Part shown: positions 7,213 to 16,800 of the stretch, one piece after another
How positions within the stretch are numbered: the first letter of the stretch is position 1
Layout: every line of letters starts with the position of its first letter
DNA from: Nematostella vectensis
Lineage: Eukaryota; Cnidaria; Anthozoa; Actiniaria; Edwardsiidae
Direction of reading: 5' to 3'
Assembly: GCF_932526225.1 (NCBI RefSeq)
Contig: NC_064042.1
Span: forward strand, 5,811,001-5,875,000
DNA length: 64,000 nt
Made by a program: the position numbers and the translations under genes
Notes under the pieces: model-generated
Told to the model about the DNA's origin: nothing
Databases searched by the model: none
The model's input: the letters and a program-made list of their open reading frames with translations, nothing else

Positions 7213-8139
7213 TCATACCACACCAGGCGTACCCAGGACTGTGGCCACTTCTCTCGCTTTCCTACTGATGGTTAACTCGGAGACGCCCGTTCTTTCGGAG
7301 AATTTTTTAAGTGTAATATCGACCCCCTTTAGCCGTACCCAGTAATAGGTTAAAGCGACCGCAAAGGATTGTGGGCGAGCGCGATTCAACTCAGACGAGC
7401 GGTTCTTAGATCTGTAGTAGAGCTGGACCACCTCTCCCTTCTGTGCGGGGGACGCCGAGAATCTATCCATCACATCGTGAATGTGGTCCACGACGGTGGG
7501 AGACGTTCCGTGTAGTAAGTAATCTTTAGGCACGTTAATACTAAAGATTTTTAGACCCTTAAGGCAACTCTTCCTGCTCAATCCAAAAGTTTCCATCAAG
7601 GTTTTCGGTGTCTGACACTTACCGGACATCTTGTAGGCGTAGTAGATACACGCAAAGACGACCGCCTTCCGTGGGTCGCCGCGAAAAATCTGGCCTTTCG
7701 TCACCTGAGTGTATATCTCGTTAGCTTTGGATACAATTACCCCGCTAAAACCCATGTTCTCCACATCCTTGTCAATATTTCTATCCTCAGACCTACGTAC
7801 CTGGACCCGACTTGGATCCGAAGACCGTTCGCCGTCGGAATGTCCGTAAAAACCCCATTCCCTTTCGTGCGCGATCACGCGCTGCATCTGTTCCCCGCAC
7901 TCTAAGCAACTAGTGACCCCGTCCTCTGTGACTAGGTCGCCATGATTGCAAAGGGTGTTACTACTATCCTCGTCTCCCAAGGAGGCTCTACTAGTCTCGT
8001 ATTCGGTGAGGGCTCGGTCAAACAGTGCAAATTCCGGCATGAGGGTGGGGGCGTTAATCTCAGGCACCGGTCCGCCGAGGATATTATATGGTGGTGGTGA
8101 CCGATCTTCAGCCGTACGTTCAACTGTTCGTTCCTCCAT
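7213..8139 (-). CDS. TFIIB-like transcription initiation factor, giant-virus type
   Basis: 308 residues. A zinc ribbon is visible as C64-x-H66 and C78-x2-C81 with the TFIIB-like spacing and a following acidic turn. Next comes EREWGFYGHSDGERSSDPSR, the linker typical of viral TFIIB homologues. Two cyclin-like folds follow (about 125-205 and 215-305) with YTQVTKGQIFRGDPRKAV and ELNRARPQSFAVALTYYW. TFIIB recruits RNA polymerase to promoters; viruses carrying one usually bring their own transcription system. This gene makes the shared TTTAAAGA boxes meaningful: it may encode a factor that reads them (inference). It clearly differs from cellular TFIIB in its short N-terminus and ribbon ligands (CHCC). 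Confidence 0.85.
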   Translation of the reverse strand: MEERTVERTAEDRSPPPYNILGGPVPEINAPTLMPEFALFDRALTEYETSRASLGDEDSSNTLCNHGDLVTEDGVTSCLECGEQMQRVIAHEREWGFYGHSDGERSSDPSRVQVRRSEDRNIDKDVENMGFSGVIVSKANEIYTQVTKGQIFRGDPRKAVVFACIYYAYKMSGKCQTPKTLMETFGLSRKSCLKGLKIFSINVPKDYLLHGTSPTVVDHIHDVMDRFSASPAQKGEVVQLYYRSKNRSSELNRARPQSFAVALTYYWVRLKGVDITLKKFSERTGVSELTISRKAREVATVLGTPGVV

Positions 8140-8157
8140 TTTATTAAACTGTTCATG

Positions 8158-8172
8158 TCTTTAAACCACTTT
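8158..8172 (-). promoter_or_regulatory. Extended TTTAAAGA box before the TFIIB-like gene
   Basis: Minus strand AAAGTGGTTTAAAGAC, 19 bases before the ATG; sequence and spacing equal those of the ankyrin gene. Confidence 0.75.
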
Positions 8173-8200
8173 TCAAAAGCTTTTTTAGATGTGAAGCTGA

Positions 8201-8224
8201 GAGGCTAGCCCCTCGAGCTCCCTC
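8201..8224. repeat. Palindromic mini-element, copy 4 (intergenic, inverted)
   Basis: The reverse complement equals bases 800-823 apart from one base. It is the only full copy outside a reading frame, just upstream of the TFIIB-like gene's promoter box. Confidence 0.75.
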
Positions 8225-8311
8225 TGGGTGTGATGTGTGTGGTTGCTAAGACTTCCGAAGGGGTCCGCGTGGGGGCGGTGCGGTCTAAAGCCTCCGCACC
8301 ACATCCGTGGA

Positions 8312-8572
8312 CTAGTATCTCACCCATCTTTTTTCGCCATACCGTGGCATGGAGACTAACATTGCTAGAACACCAAGGACAATTGTCGCCGCTCCGGCCA
8401 CAAACCCAACGGGGTCGAAGCTTCCGTATTCTGAGTCTTCATAGTAATCAGCGTTACAACAGCAGTGTTCAGGCCCCGCATCCGCAGTGTTACTCACGTT
8501 CACCTCCGGCACCGAACAACCGCCGGCGGTAGCCGCACCGTTTTTAATCTTCACCTCCGTCTTTAATGTCAT
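8312..8572 (-). CDS. Small single-pass membrane protein
   Basis: 86 residues with a cysteine run (HCCCN) in the N-terminal half, one membrane segment (about 54-74, VGFVAGAATIVLGVLAMLV) and a short basic tail. I recognise no family. Support for a real gene comes from its place in the leftward row and from a TCTAAAGAC box 21 bases before the ATG. Confidence 0.5.
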   Translation of the reverse strand: MTLKTEVKIKNGAATAGGCSVPEVNVSNTADAGPEHCCCNADYYEDSEYGSFDPVGFVAGAATIVLGVLAMLVSMPRYGEKRWVRY

Positions 8573-8592
8573 TTTATCTAGGGTCTCATACG

Positions 8593-8600
8593 TCTTTAGA
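8593..8600 (-). promoter_or_regulatory. TTTAAAGA-type box (TCTAAAGA) before the 86-residue gene
   Basis: GGTCTAAAGACGT on the minus strand, 21 bases before the ATG; one substitution from the boxes of the two larger neighbours. Confidence 0.55.
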
Positions 8601-8633
8601 CCAGAATAGCCCCCAGGCTCCCCCTAGGTGCAG

Positions 8634-8975
8634 CACGTGACAAAGTGATTGACAGGTGGGCTTGGCTATCACGTGACAAAATGATTGACAGGCTCTTGAC
8701 AAAGTGATTGACAGGTTTTTGACAAAGTGATTGACAGGTTCTTGACAAAGTGATTGACAGGTTTTTGACAAAGTGATTGACAGGTTTTTGACAAAATGAT
8801 TGACAGGTGGGCGTGGTCATCACGTGACAAAGTGATTGACAGGTTTTTTACAAAATGATTGACAGGTGGGCGTGGCTATCACGTGACAAAGTGATTGACA
8901 GGTGGGCGTGGCCGTCACGTGACAAAGTGATTGACAGGTGGGCGTGGCCGTCACGTGACAAAGTGATTGACAGGT
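8634..8975. repeat. Tandem array with 12 TGATTGACAG motifs and 6 CACGTG boxes
   Basis: Interleaved units of about 22 and 36 bp. Each carries ACAAAGTGATTGACAGG or the variant with AAATGATT; the longer ones add CACGTG and GGTGGGCGTGG. TGATTGACAG is the known composite site for PBX plus MEIS/PREP homeodomain proteins, and CACGTG is an E-box. The array follows the last virus-type gene and precedes the first host exon, so it may mark the right end of the element. Whether it binds anything is not shown by sequence. Confidence 0.8.
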
Positions 8976-9236
8976 GGGCTTGGTCGTGCGAGAGATCTCT
9001 GGCAAACTCGCGCATGCGCAGGTCGCGAGGCTTGGCGGAGGTGTGCGGAGACTTTTGCGCCACTTTTGGAATGAAATTTGGGGAGATCAAAAAGTTGCGC
9101 CAGCTGCGCCAAAACCCTACTACTACCTTATTTGGACATGAACGTACATTATTTGGTCTTTTACTTGTCCTCATATTACCTTATTTGGTCACATTATTTC
9201 CTTATTTGGCCTTGACCTGGTCTCACCGTGACGCAG

Positions 9237-12200
9237 GTATGACAATCAGACGTTGCGCATCGTCATACAAGACATGGAGATGACAGCCAAGGAACTGCGG
9301 TGGAAACTGATGAAGGTGCAGTCACGCAATCAATCTATAGTTACATTATCCACGCTCGTCACGCAGCCACCGCTTTACCCTGGCTGTTATTTTGCAAGGC
9401 TCACAGTTTATTTATCAGCGACGAGATGCGCTTGCTGGAGGGCAACAAATCCGTACGCATAACTTTAGTTGCGTGGCATATTTGAACTGCTGTCGAGTAA
9501 CTTTGACATTATTATCTGTTTCAAATAAGGAGGAAATGGTCTCTGTACCGTGATAGTGAGTGTCCAGTATCGTTCTTGTTTTGTAGGTAGCTGGTGGTAG
9601 TGTGATGTCGTGCCAGTCTCATCATGTATTGTCTGATTAAAATTTGTTTCGGGAGTGCTTCTTCCATACAGAGAGGTTGGTAGTGATTTTAAAGTCGTGT
9701 TCTTGTTGTGTAGGGAGCGGATGACAGTGATTTCAAGTTTCGTAGTGGAGTATCTCCGACACTCAACTACACCGGCTGGCTGTTTGACACTAACTCGTGG
9801 TCGCAGCTCGTCTATGAAAGGTATGGAAGAGTGAAATTGGATCACGAGGTGGCAATTGGGGTACGGTGTTATACAACGCTAGAACAAACTTGGTGGGTGG
9901 TGCTAATAGTCTTGATGATTAGGGTGGGGGTGATGATTACAATAAGACGATAACAATAAGAATGATGGTGGTAATATTGGTGATGATAACGGTGGTGGAG
10001 ATAATGGTGATGATGATGATGATGGTGATTAAAATAACGACGAATACGATGAGGATGATGGTGGTGCTAATTATAATCATGATAACGATGACATTAATGG
10101 TAAATATGATGATGATGATGATAGTAATGATGATGGTGGTAATAATGGTGATGATGGTGCTAATCATGATTACGATGATATTCCAGGTATAACCCATTCC
10201 TGGACCAGGGCGTGTCCAGATACGAGTTCCTGTTCCACATGAGGCGCCATAAGCGAGCAGCGTTTTTCAAGATCTTTCTCCCTCCCCTCTTCATAGTCGT
10301 CGTCATCTGCTTCTCTTTTTCCATTCCTCCTAAGGATGCATCCATGCGTCTGTGGATTGATGGGTAAGAATTAAGCACTTAGCCGGGCGTCCTGTGGTTG
10401 TCAGCGGGGCAAGAAGCACTAGGGCGATAGCCAGCCAAATGTAGAGAAGAGGGTTTTTGGGGTGTCGCTACATCACAAACCACAGGAAACCCATAACACT
10501 TCAGGAAACCCGAAACAGAACAGGAGCCCCAGCTTGCGCAGTAATAAATGCCGTTCATATCACTGTATGAAAAGCCGAATATTCTGGAAAATTCAAGTAT
10601 GTCCTGGCCGACTTGACGTCCGGAATATGGTGTTGGTGCTTGCGTAGTAATAAATGCCATTTAATCACGTGACATTTTTCTTACAAAGGTCGCTTCTGGT
10701 TTCTGCAGTGATGTTTCACGCGACAACGAATGAGCAGACGCCCGACACACCGGTACGTGATTTCAGACAAACGATGTTAGGCGTATCAAATCATTATATC
10801 CCATGCGTCTCACCCGGGTGTCTGATTGGGGTCCCTGTGGGTTTGTAAGAGTTCTTACTTGGACATTAGCGCAATCGAAGCGCACGTAATATTCCGATTC
10901 TCACTAGAACGCAAGCGCAAGAGAACAAGACTGGTTGGTTTTCTTCCGCTTGCGCTTGTGTTTGACCGATTCTCACTGGTGTTGCGCTTCCGTTTGCGGT
11001 TACGCTTGCGTCCTAGTAAAAACCAACCTTTAATAGGTGACCACTAGTAGATAAAGGCCGCTTGATAGCTGGTCGCTAGAGGCGCCTTAAACTCGTGCGT
11101 GACAGTAATCCCGACCATCTCTTGCAGGAGCTAACGCTAGCAGACCGGTTCATGGTCGGAGTTTACAGTTTTATATTCGCGTCATTCATGGTGACGATAA
11201 TCATGCTAAGGCTTCAGCGGGACAACTTCTCGTATCTTGCGAATATCTTCTACAGTAATACGGAGTGGCTGGTGGGTAGTGTGTTTGCAAAAGTTGTTAC
11301 GTATTATGTTACGTATGTAATATCACTGCCGTAGCAGGCCTCGAAATATTGGGAGGGGGCACAATACAGAAATATTAAGAAAATATTTAAGGCCGTGCCC
11401 CCGCCCCCCAGTGCCCCACCCCTGATGTTACCCTCTTGATATTGTATTGTGTTTATGTTACGTAAGTGATATGTTACCCTATTTGGATGAACAGGTTTTG
11501 TATTGTATGTATGCGCTGACCTAAATCAGGTGTTGTGTATTAATATTGGAATAACTCTTATTCAAGGTCTGGTTTACCGCACCTACCTTCTTTTTTCTGC
11601 TGTATTATGTCAACCTGTCTCTCTACCACGTGTTGCTTTGCGAACTGGCGGTAGCCGTGGGAGCGCACATCTTTCACAAGTGCGTCCAGATATCCAAGTA
11701 AGTTATGGGCGGTGCATTAAAGGGGTAGTGTAATGGTAAGAGATTTGCAATAGCTCTCCGGCCCGGACACAATGAATTTCAGTCAAATTCTAATATTGAA
11801 TTATGAGCCTTTGGTACATGTGGGAGACATAAATTCAAATGAAATGACCACAAACTGTCAATATACATGGTTTTCAGTAAAATATTGCATATAATTTTAA
11901 CAAGGCATTGACAGCTTAAAGTTCAACTGTTTGTAGACAATTAAAAGCCTACAATAAACACTGACTCCAGACATGCGCAGTACCATGACGCTCCCCAAAA
12001 AGCTTTAACCAAGCTTTTTGGTCATAGTCATCCCCATCATCATGACCATCAATCACTTCATTGTTCACCGTCACGTTATCATCTTCATGTTCTTATCATC
12101 ACGTCATTATCATCATCACGTTATCATCAACATCACCGTCATGATCATCACGATCATCACCTTTGACTTTGTAACCAGCAGCGTCGCTAACAAAAATATC

Positions 12201-13001
12201 ATTTTATGATCAACTTCAGAAATAATAACTCGTTCCACCATAACGTTATCATCATGTTTTTATCATCACGTCATTAACATCATAAGGTTATCATTAACAT
12301 CACCGTCATGATCATCACCATCATCACGTTATCATCACCATCATAACTCAACATCACCTTTGTCTTTGTAACCAGCAGCGTCGCTAACAAAAATATCATT
12401 TTATTATCAACTTCAGAGATAGTTATCATATGTATCCAGGTTCATGGGAAAACAGTTATCGTCGTGTATCAATTACCGTAATCTTTTTTCTCTTTTCCAG
12501 AAAGCGACTCATGCGATTACTAAAATATGACGGTTTAACTAAACTGGAGCCTGAGCCTGCAGATCTCTCACCAGCGGCGTTAGAACTAAGCCGCCAATGT
12601 ACCAATCACGAGAAAGCAAGCCATGGATACACACCCCTAACGCAAGAAGAGGTAAATATCTTATTTACCGAGTGCGCGGGCCTTGCAGGAACCGTAACGT
12701 ACCCGAGAAACGTTTGTTACCAGTCCAATACACTGACAAATGTACGCGAGGCATTCTCCCCTCCCGTTGTTTTATCTCGTTCTCTTATGCGCCCCAGTGG
12801 ACTATATTGTTTAAGACGATGTCGTACATAATATTTTTTTTTTCTAATCCCTAACTTGATATCTTTCCATTATAGGAGGAACCGTTCTTACGAAGGCTGA
12901 TGCCCCGCTCAGACTGCAAACCTTGTTTCCCTGGTAACCGACTAGACGACCCTTCAAGCCCATGCCCAAAGCAACAGATGACACCAAACAAGAACGCGTG
13001 A
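9237..13001 (+). CDS. Pentameric ligand-gated ion channel-like protein, 5' exons not in window
   Basis: Eight exons join in phase: 9237-9315, 9714-9820, 10187-10363, 10689-10752, 11128-11271, 11567-11697, 12501-12651 and 12876-13001, giving 325 residues and a stop. Exon 1 here begins one base into a codon, so earlier exons exist elsewhere. The order fits a Cys-loop-type channel: end of the extracellular domain (YDNQTLRIVIQD), TM1 (FFKIFLPPLFIVVVICF), a pore-like TM2 (SLLVSAVMFHATT), TM3 (LADRFMVGVYSFIFASF), an intervening region with hydrophobic segments (FTAPTFFFLLYY), and a charged C-terminus. I see no vicinal cysteines, so the ligand is unknown. An AATAAA lies at 13356. All junctions are GT-AG. 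Confidence 0.7.
9906..10180. repeat. GAT/GGT-type microsatellite in channel intron
   Basis: An imperfect trinucleotide tract rich in GATGAT, GGTGGT and AATAAT runs to within ten bases of the splice acceptor of the TM1 exon (10187). Confidence 0.85.
12017..12425. repeat. CAT-type microsatellite with internal duplication
   Basis: CATCAT/CACGTTATCATC tracts fill the intron before exon 12501-12651. A block of about 60 bp (GTAACCAGCAGCGTCGCTAA and flanks) occurs at 12162-12225 and again at 12360-12422, so about 197 bp was duplicated in tandem. Confidence 0.8.
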
Positions 13002-13861
13002 CGTATCGGTCACTCAGGCAACTCAGCTATAACGTTAGCAAGAGCGTACGACACTTACCAGCGTACCCAATCACACAAAAAGGAACGCAAGACGTATCCA
13101 TGGCAACTGTCATAGGGCAACTTAGCTACCATAGGCATCTAGCAGTGCCAGACTCCACTGGATAAGAACGCGTGACCCAAGCCACAATTGTCACGAAACC
13201 AATGTCACGCCATTTGATGGTTGACACGAACAAAACCTACGTCTCGCAATTTGATGGTTGACGTGGCAGACTTACGAGTCGCTTGCTGGGAGTAGACAAA
13301 CTACTGAACAGCGCATAGATAATGCTTAATTTATTAAAAACCTTTCCAGCAGAGGAATAAACCATGTGATTTTATGGATAACTTATGCTGTGTTCGCACT
13401 GTAACACGCCCAGAGCAGTCATCACACAAGGCATATTTTTCATATTCTATCAAACATTTTGATAGACTGAGAAAGCTTATGCTGTATTAATGCTAGGGCT
13501 ATGATGCAGCACTAACCTTGGGATCTTACATGGAATACTGACCCAGGGCTGGTTCACGCTGACATTAGCAGCCTATTTCAAGGCGTTATTTCTCGGGCTT
13601 CCTGGGGTTCCTGTAAGTTCTGACGTCACAGAAAGCTCTCCCCAACCCCTCGTGACCAACAACAACAGGAATCCCAAATACAACGCTAGGGATGGAAATC
13701 TATGGTCTTTCAATATATAAAGGGGATGACCGCATCATCACGTGGCAAACACGCTTTCCTAGGCGGTACCCCATGCAACAAATCACGTGATAACATTCCC
13801 TAGATCACGAAGCGTGTTACTATATATGGTATTATGTACAGTGTGGTGGAAAAACGTGGGC
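13002..13861. other. Convergent intergenic region, channel gene and SAP130
   Basis: 3' flanks of two convergent genes. It contains an AATAAA at 13356-13361 for the channel gene and no coding signal that I can support. Confidence 0.5.
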
Positions 13862-16800
13862 TCAGCTCTTCTTCTTTGGGTTGCGTTTGTTAATGTATTT
13901 CTGGATTATGTCGACACAGCGAGGACGATGCTCCAGCACCTGAAAATAACAAGTTCAAACAAAGACATGAATTATCTAGGTACACTCAAACAGCCTCTGA
14001 CAGCCGCCATTTTGTCACCCTAGCAAAGTACCAAGTGTGAAAAAGCAGCCATTTCCATCGGCCAATTTGGGGAAACCATTATCGATTCAGTTTGGTAAAT
14101 AAAGTATTTAGCTTTGTTTTCAGATGGTTATTTCATTATTTAATGAAAAAATAACAAAGTTGTGTCTTGGGCACGTTTTCCATAGCGTTTTAACTCATGC
14201 ATAGCAACGCCTAGTGTAGAAGACTTAGCAATCAGAATGCGATGAAACTGAAATAAAAAAATGAGATGTTTAAGTTTTGTATAGCGCAAATTTACATCGT
14301 GGGATATGTTTAATGCGCTCCACGTGTGACTGACTTTACTCGTCGGTGTGTAGATACAGAATGATTCACGCAGTTTATAAACATGGATGCGAGTTTTGTC
14401 AAAGCACTGTCACGCATTTTTACGTCCCCTAATTAGTGTAATGTTAATAAGCTGCGGTGAGAAGGGTCCTCCGGTTTAACGTTCTTATCCGAAAAAATAA
14501 GATGGATAAACAGTTCCCAATGTAGAGAGCCAGGTTTTTACACTTTGAAAAAAAAAAATCCCAAGTTGACCTGACCTGGAATTGAACCCTTGTCCTCTTG
14601 CTTGAGAGACGAAGCCCGTACCACTGAGCTATCGCGCCACTTAGACAAAATACAACAGTGTCACTCGCCCCCAGCCAGACCCCTTACCTTGACCATTGTT
14701 TTCCGCGAGTCGGACAATTGCTCAGACACGAGCTGGGAGCGCTGGATGTTTCCCTAAAATATGAAAGGTTGAATTCATAGAATTAGAAGAGAAGTACGAA
14801 GACCCGCAATATATGGAATGGTGGTGCCTTTTTTCAAAGAAGGCCAATCGCGCCGCTATTTTACGCCCTCAATGGAGAGTCACACAAAGCATCCATTTCA
14901 ATCGGCTAATTCAAGCAAGTAACCATAAAATTTTCAATCAAATATTGTCAATAACATATCAGACTTCATTCGTAGATTGTTATTTTGAAGTTTCCTTGCG
15001 AATAAGCCGCTGAATTTTAAATGAAAAATAATAACGCAGGCATGGTTGATCGACATTCTTCAAGCCTAAGCAGGAAATATTTTTCTTGCTTGAAGGGCAA
15101 CGTAAAATAACCCTCCCCCCAAATAAAAAGTTTAATTGTCAGCGTTCAACGCCCATGCACCTGTATTAGCTCGTCTAGCATGAGCAGCTCGTCCTGGAAC
15201 TTGGAGGGTTTCTGTCCTTGGCGTGGTCGAGGGAGCTTGTCCCTCAACTCAAACAGCTTCTTGAGCACCTCCTGCTCCACGGTGTTGAGCTCGTCCATCT
15301 GGGCGGCAATGTGCTGCACCCTCCAGCCACTCAACCGGTGGGCCACGCCCTTCTGATTGGCCAGGTCCTGGATTGTCGGTTTGCGGTCATCTGTTGAAAA
15401 GATACACTAAGAAAACTACAGCATTACATGGGTAGGGGTCTACATGGGTAGGGGTCTACATGGGTAGGGGTCTACATAGGTAGGGGTCTACATGCGTAGG
15501 GGTCTACATGCGTAGGGGTCTACATGCGTAGGGGTCTACATGCGTAGGGGTCTACATGCGTAGGGGTCTACATGGGTAGGGGTCTACATGCGTAGGGGTC
15601 TACATGGGTAGGGGTCTACATGGGTAGGGGTCTACATGGGTAGGGGTCTACATGGGTAGGGGTCTACATGGGTAGGGGTCTACATGGGTAGGGGTCTACA
15701 TGGGTAGGGGTCTACATAGGTAGGGGTCTACATGCGTAGGGGTCTACATGGGTAGGGGTCTATTTGGGTAGGGGTGAGCATGGACCACCTGCTCCATGGG
15801 CGCTAAACCCCTCCTCCCTGGCTACTGTACCACCAAGACATGTGGCTAGGGGTGGGCGTTACCCCTTTAACCAACCCCCACCCCAACCCCCTCTTTCCTT
15901 GCCAGATGTTCATTACTAGCACCTATCTTTTGACAGTGAGATTAATCGCGTTATGCTGCATGGCACCTACAAGATTTTAGTTCCCATTTCTCAAGTTCCT
16001 CATAGTGCTAAACTGTCTGATGTGAGCTGCAAGTACCAAAAGTTTAGAGATTTAAATCCTCCATTGTCATTCCATCAATTCAAGGGACCTCCGGTTACAA
16101 ATGTTTATGCTTGTCTTGTTGCAAATGAAATGTTTAGCAGCAAACTTTGAGGCATCGCTTCCATCTAGTGATAGCTGAGGTATAATACATGGATTTATTT
16201 CAAACACTTGGACAGAGACATGGAAACCAAGAGAAGTCAGCAATAGGAACACACAATACCTTTGAGTTTGACGTCAGAATAGCGGAGGAAGTGGTTATGG
16301 GCAGCCTTTGTGTTGACTTTATAACCACCAAATATAGAAATCTTGGGCCGCTTGAGAAGGATAAACTTTAGATCTTCATCTAAGGATTCAATGTACAAAC
16401 AAATAACAAAAAGCATTACAAAATGGAGTAAAAAAAAATCAGATCAATTTATCCCAACACTGATCAAAGGTGTTTTTTAAGCCTTAGTCATTTTGCTATT
16501 GGGAGGAAAATACACGAATTAGATTAAACACTACACACCGAGTTGGGAAGCTTCTTCAGATTGTGCAGCTAGCTTTTTTTTGTCATCTTCTTCAGATAAT
16601 GTTTCTTCTATTGGTACCGTGCTGCCGTATTTATCCTCGGTCACAACTCTGCAAATCCAAAGATGACAAACCCATAGGTATTGGAGATTTTATCAAAACA
16701 ACGTAAGTTGTCTGTTATAGAGAATTCTTTTATTAAAATAAGCATAACTCATATGTAATAACTTATGAACAAGCAGTGACTAAAAACCCTGCCAAGCTGA

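Larger units (their letters stand above)
1..8572. mobile_element. Endogenous virus-like gene block, left end outside the window
   Basis: Twelve closely packed intron-free reading frames occupy this stretch, with gaps of 3 to about 200 bases, against a background of intron-rich host genes. Eight point right and four point left. The leftward set includes a TFIIB-like factor, an ankyrin protein and a Cys/His repeat protein of kinds known from nucleocytoplasmic large DNA viruses. The rightward set resembles uncharacterised proteins that I recall recurring together in cnidarian and other invertebrate gene sets (memory, not a search). All 11 genes with visible upstream DNA share a TTTAAAGA-type box. 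All frames are open, so the copy looks recent or still intact here. The first gene is cut by the window edge. No hallmark replication, integration or capsid gene is visible, so the family cannot be fixed from this window. Confidence 0.8.

Noticed and set aside
8586-9005. Frames reading VNHFVKNLSITLSR on the minus strand
   Set aside because: Products of the TGATTGACAG array; open in two frames with no independent gene signal.
9937-10197. Isoleucine- and methionine-rich frames on both strands
   Set aside because: Microsatellite translation inside an intron of the channel gene.
11712-12005. Second TTAA-type MITE
   Set aside because: TTAAAG occurs at both ends, but the inverted repeat is too weak to be sure.
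14566-14641. Functional tRNA gene
   Set aside because: A and B boxes are good, but the acceptor stem ends do not pair and a SINE body follows without a terminator at the tRNA end.
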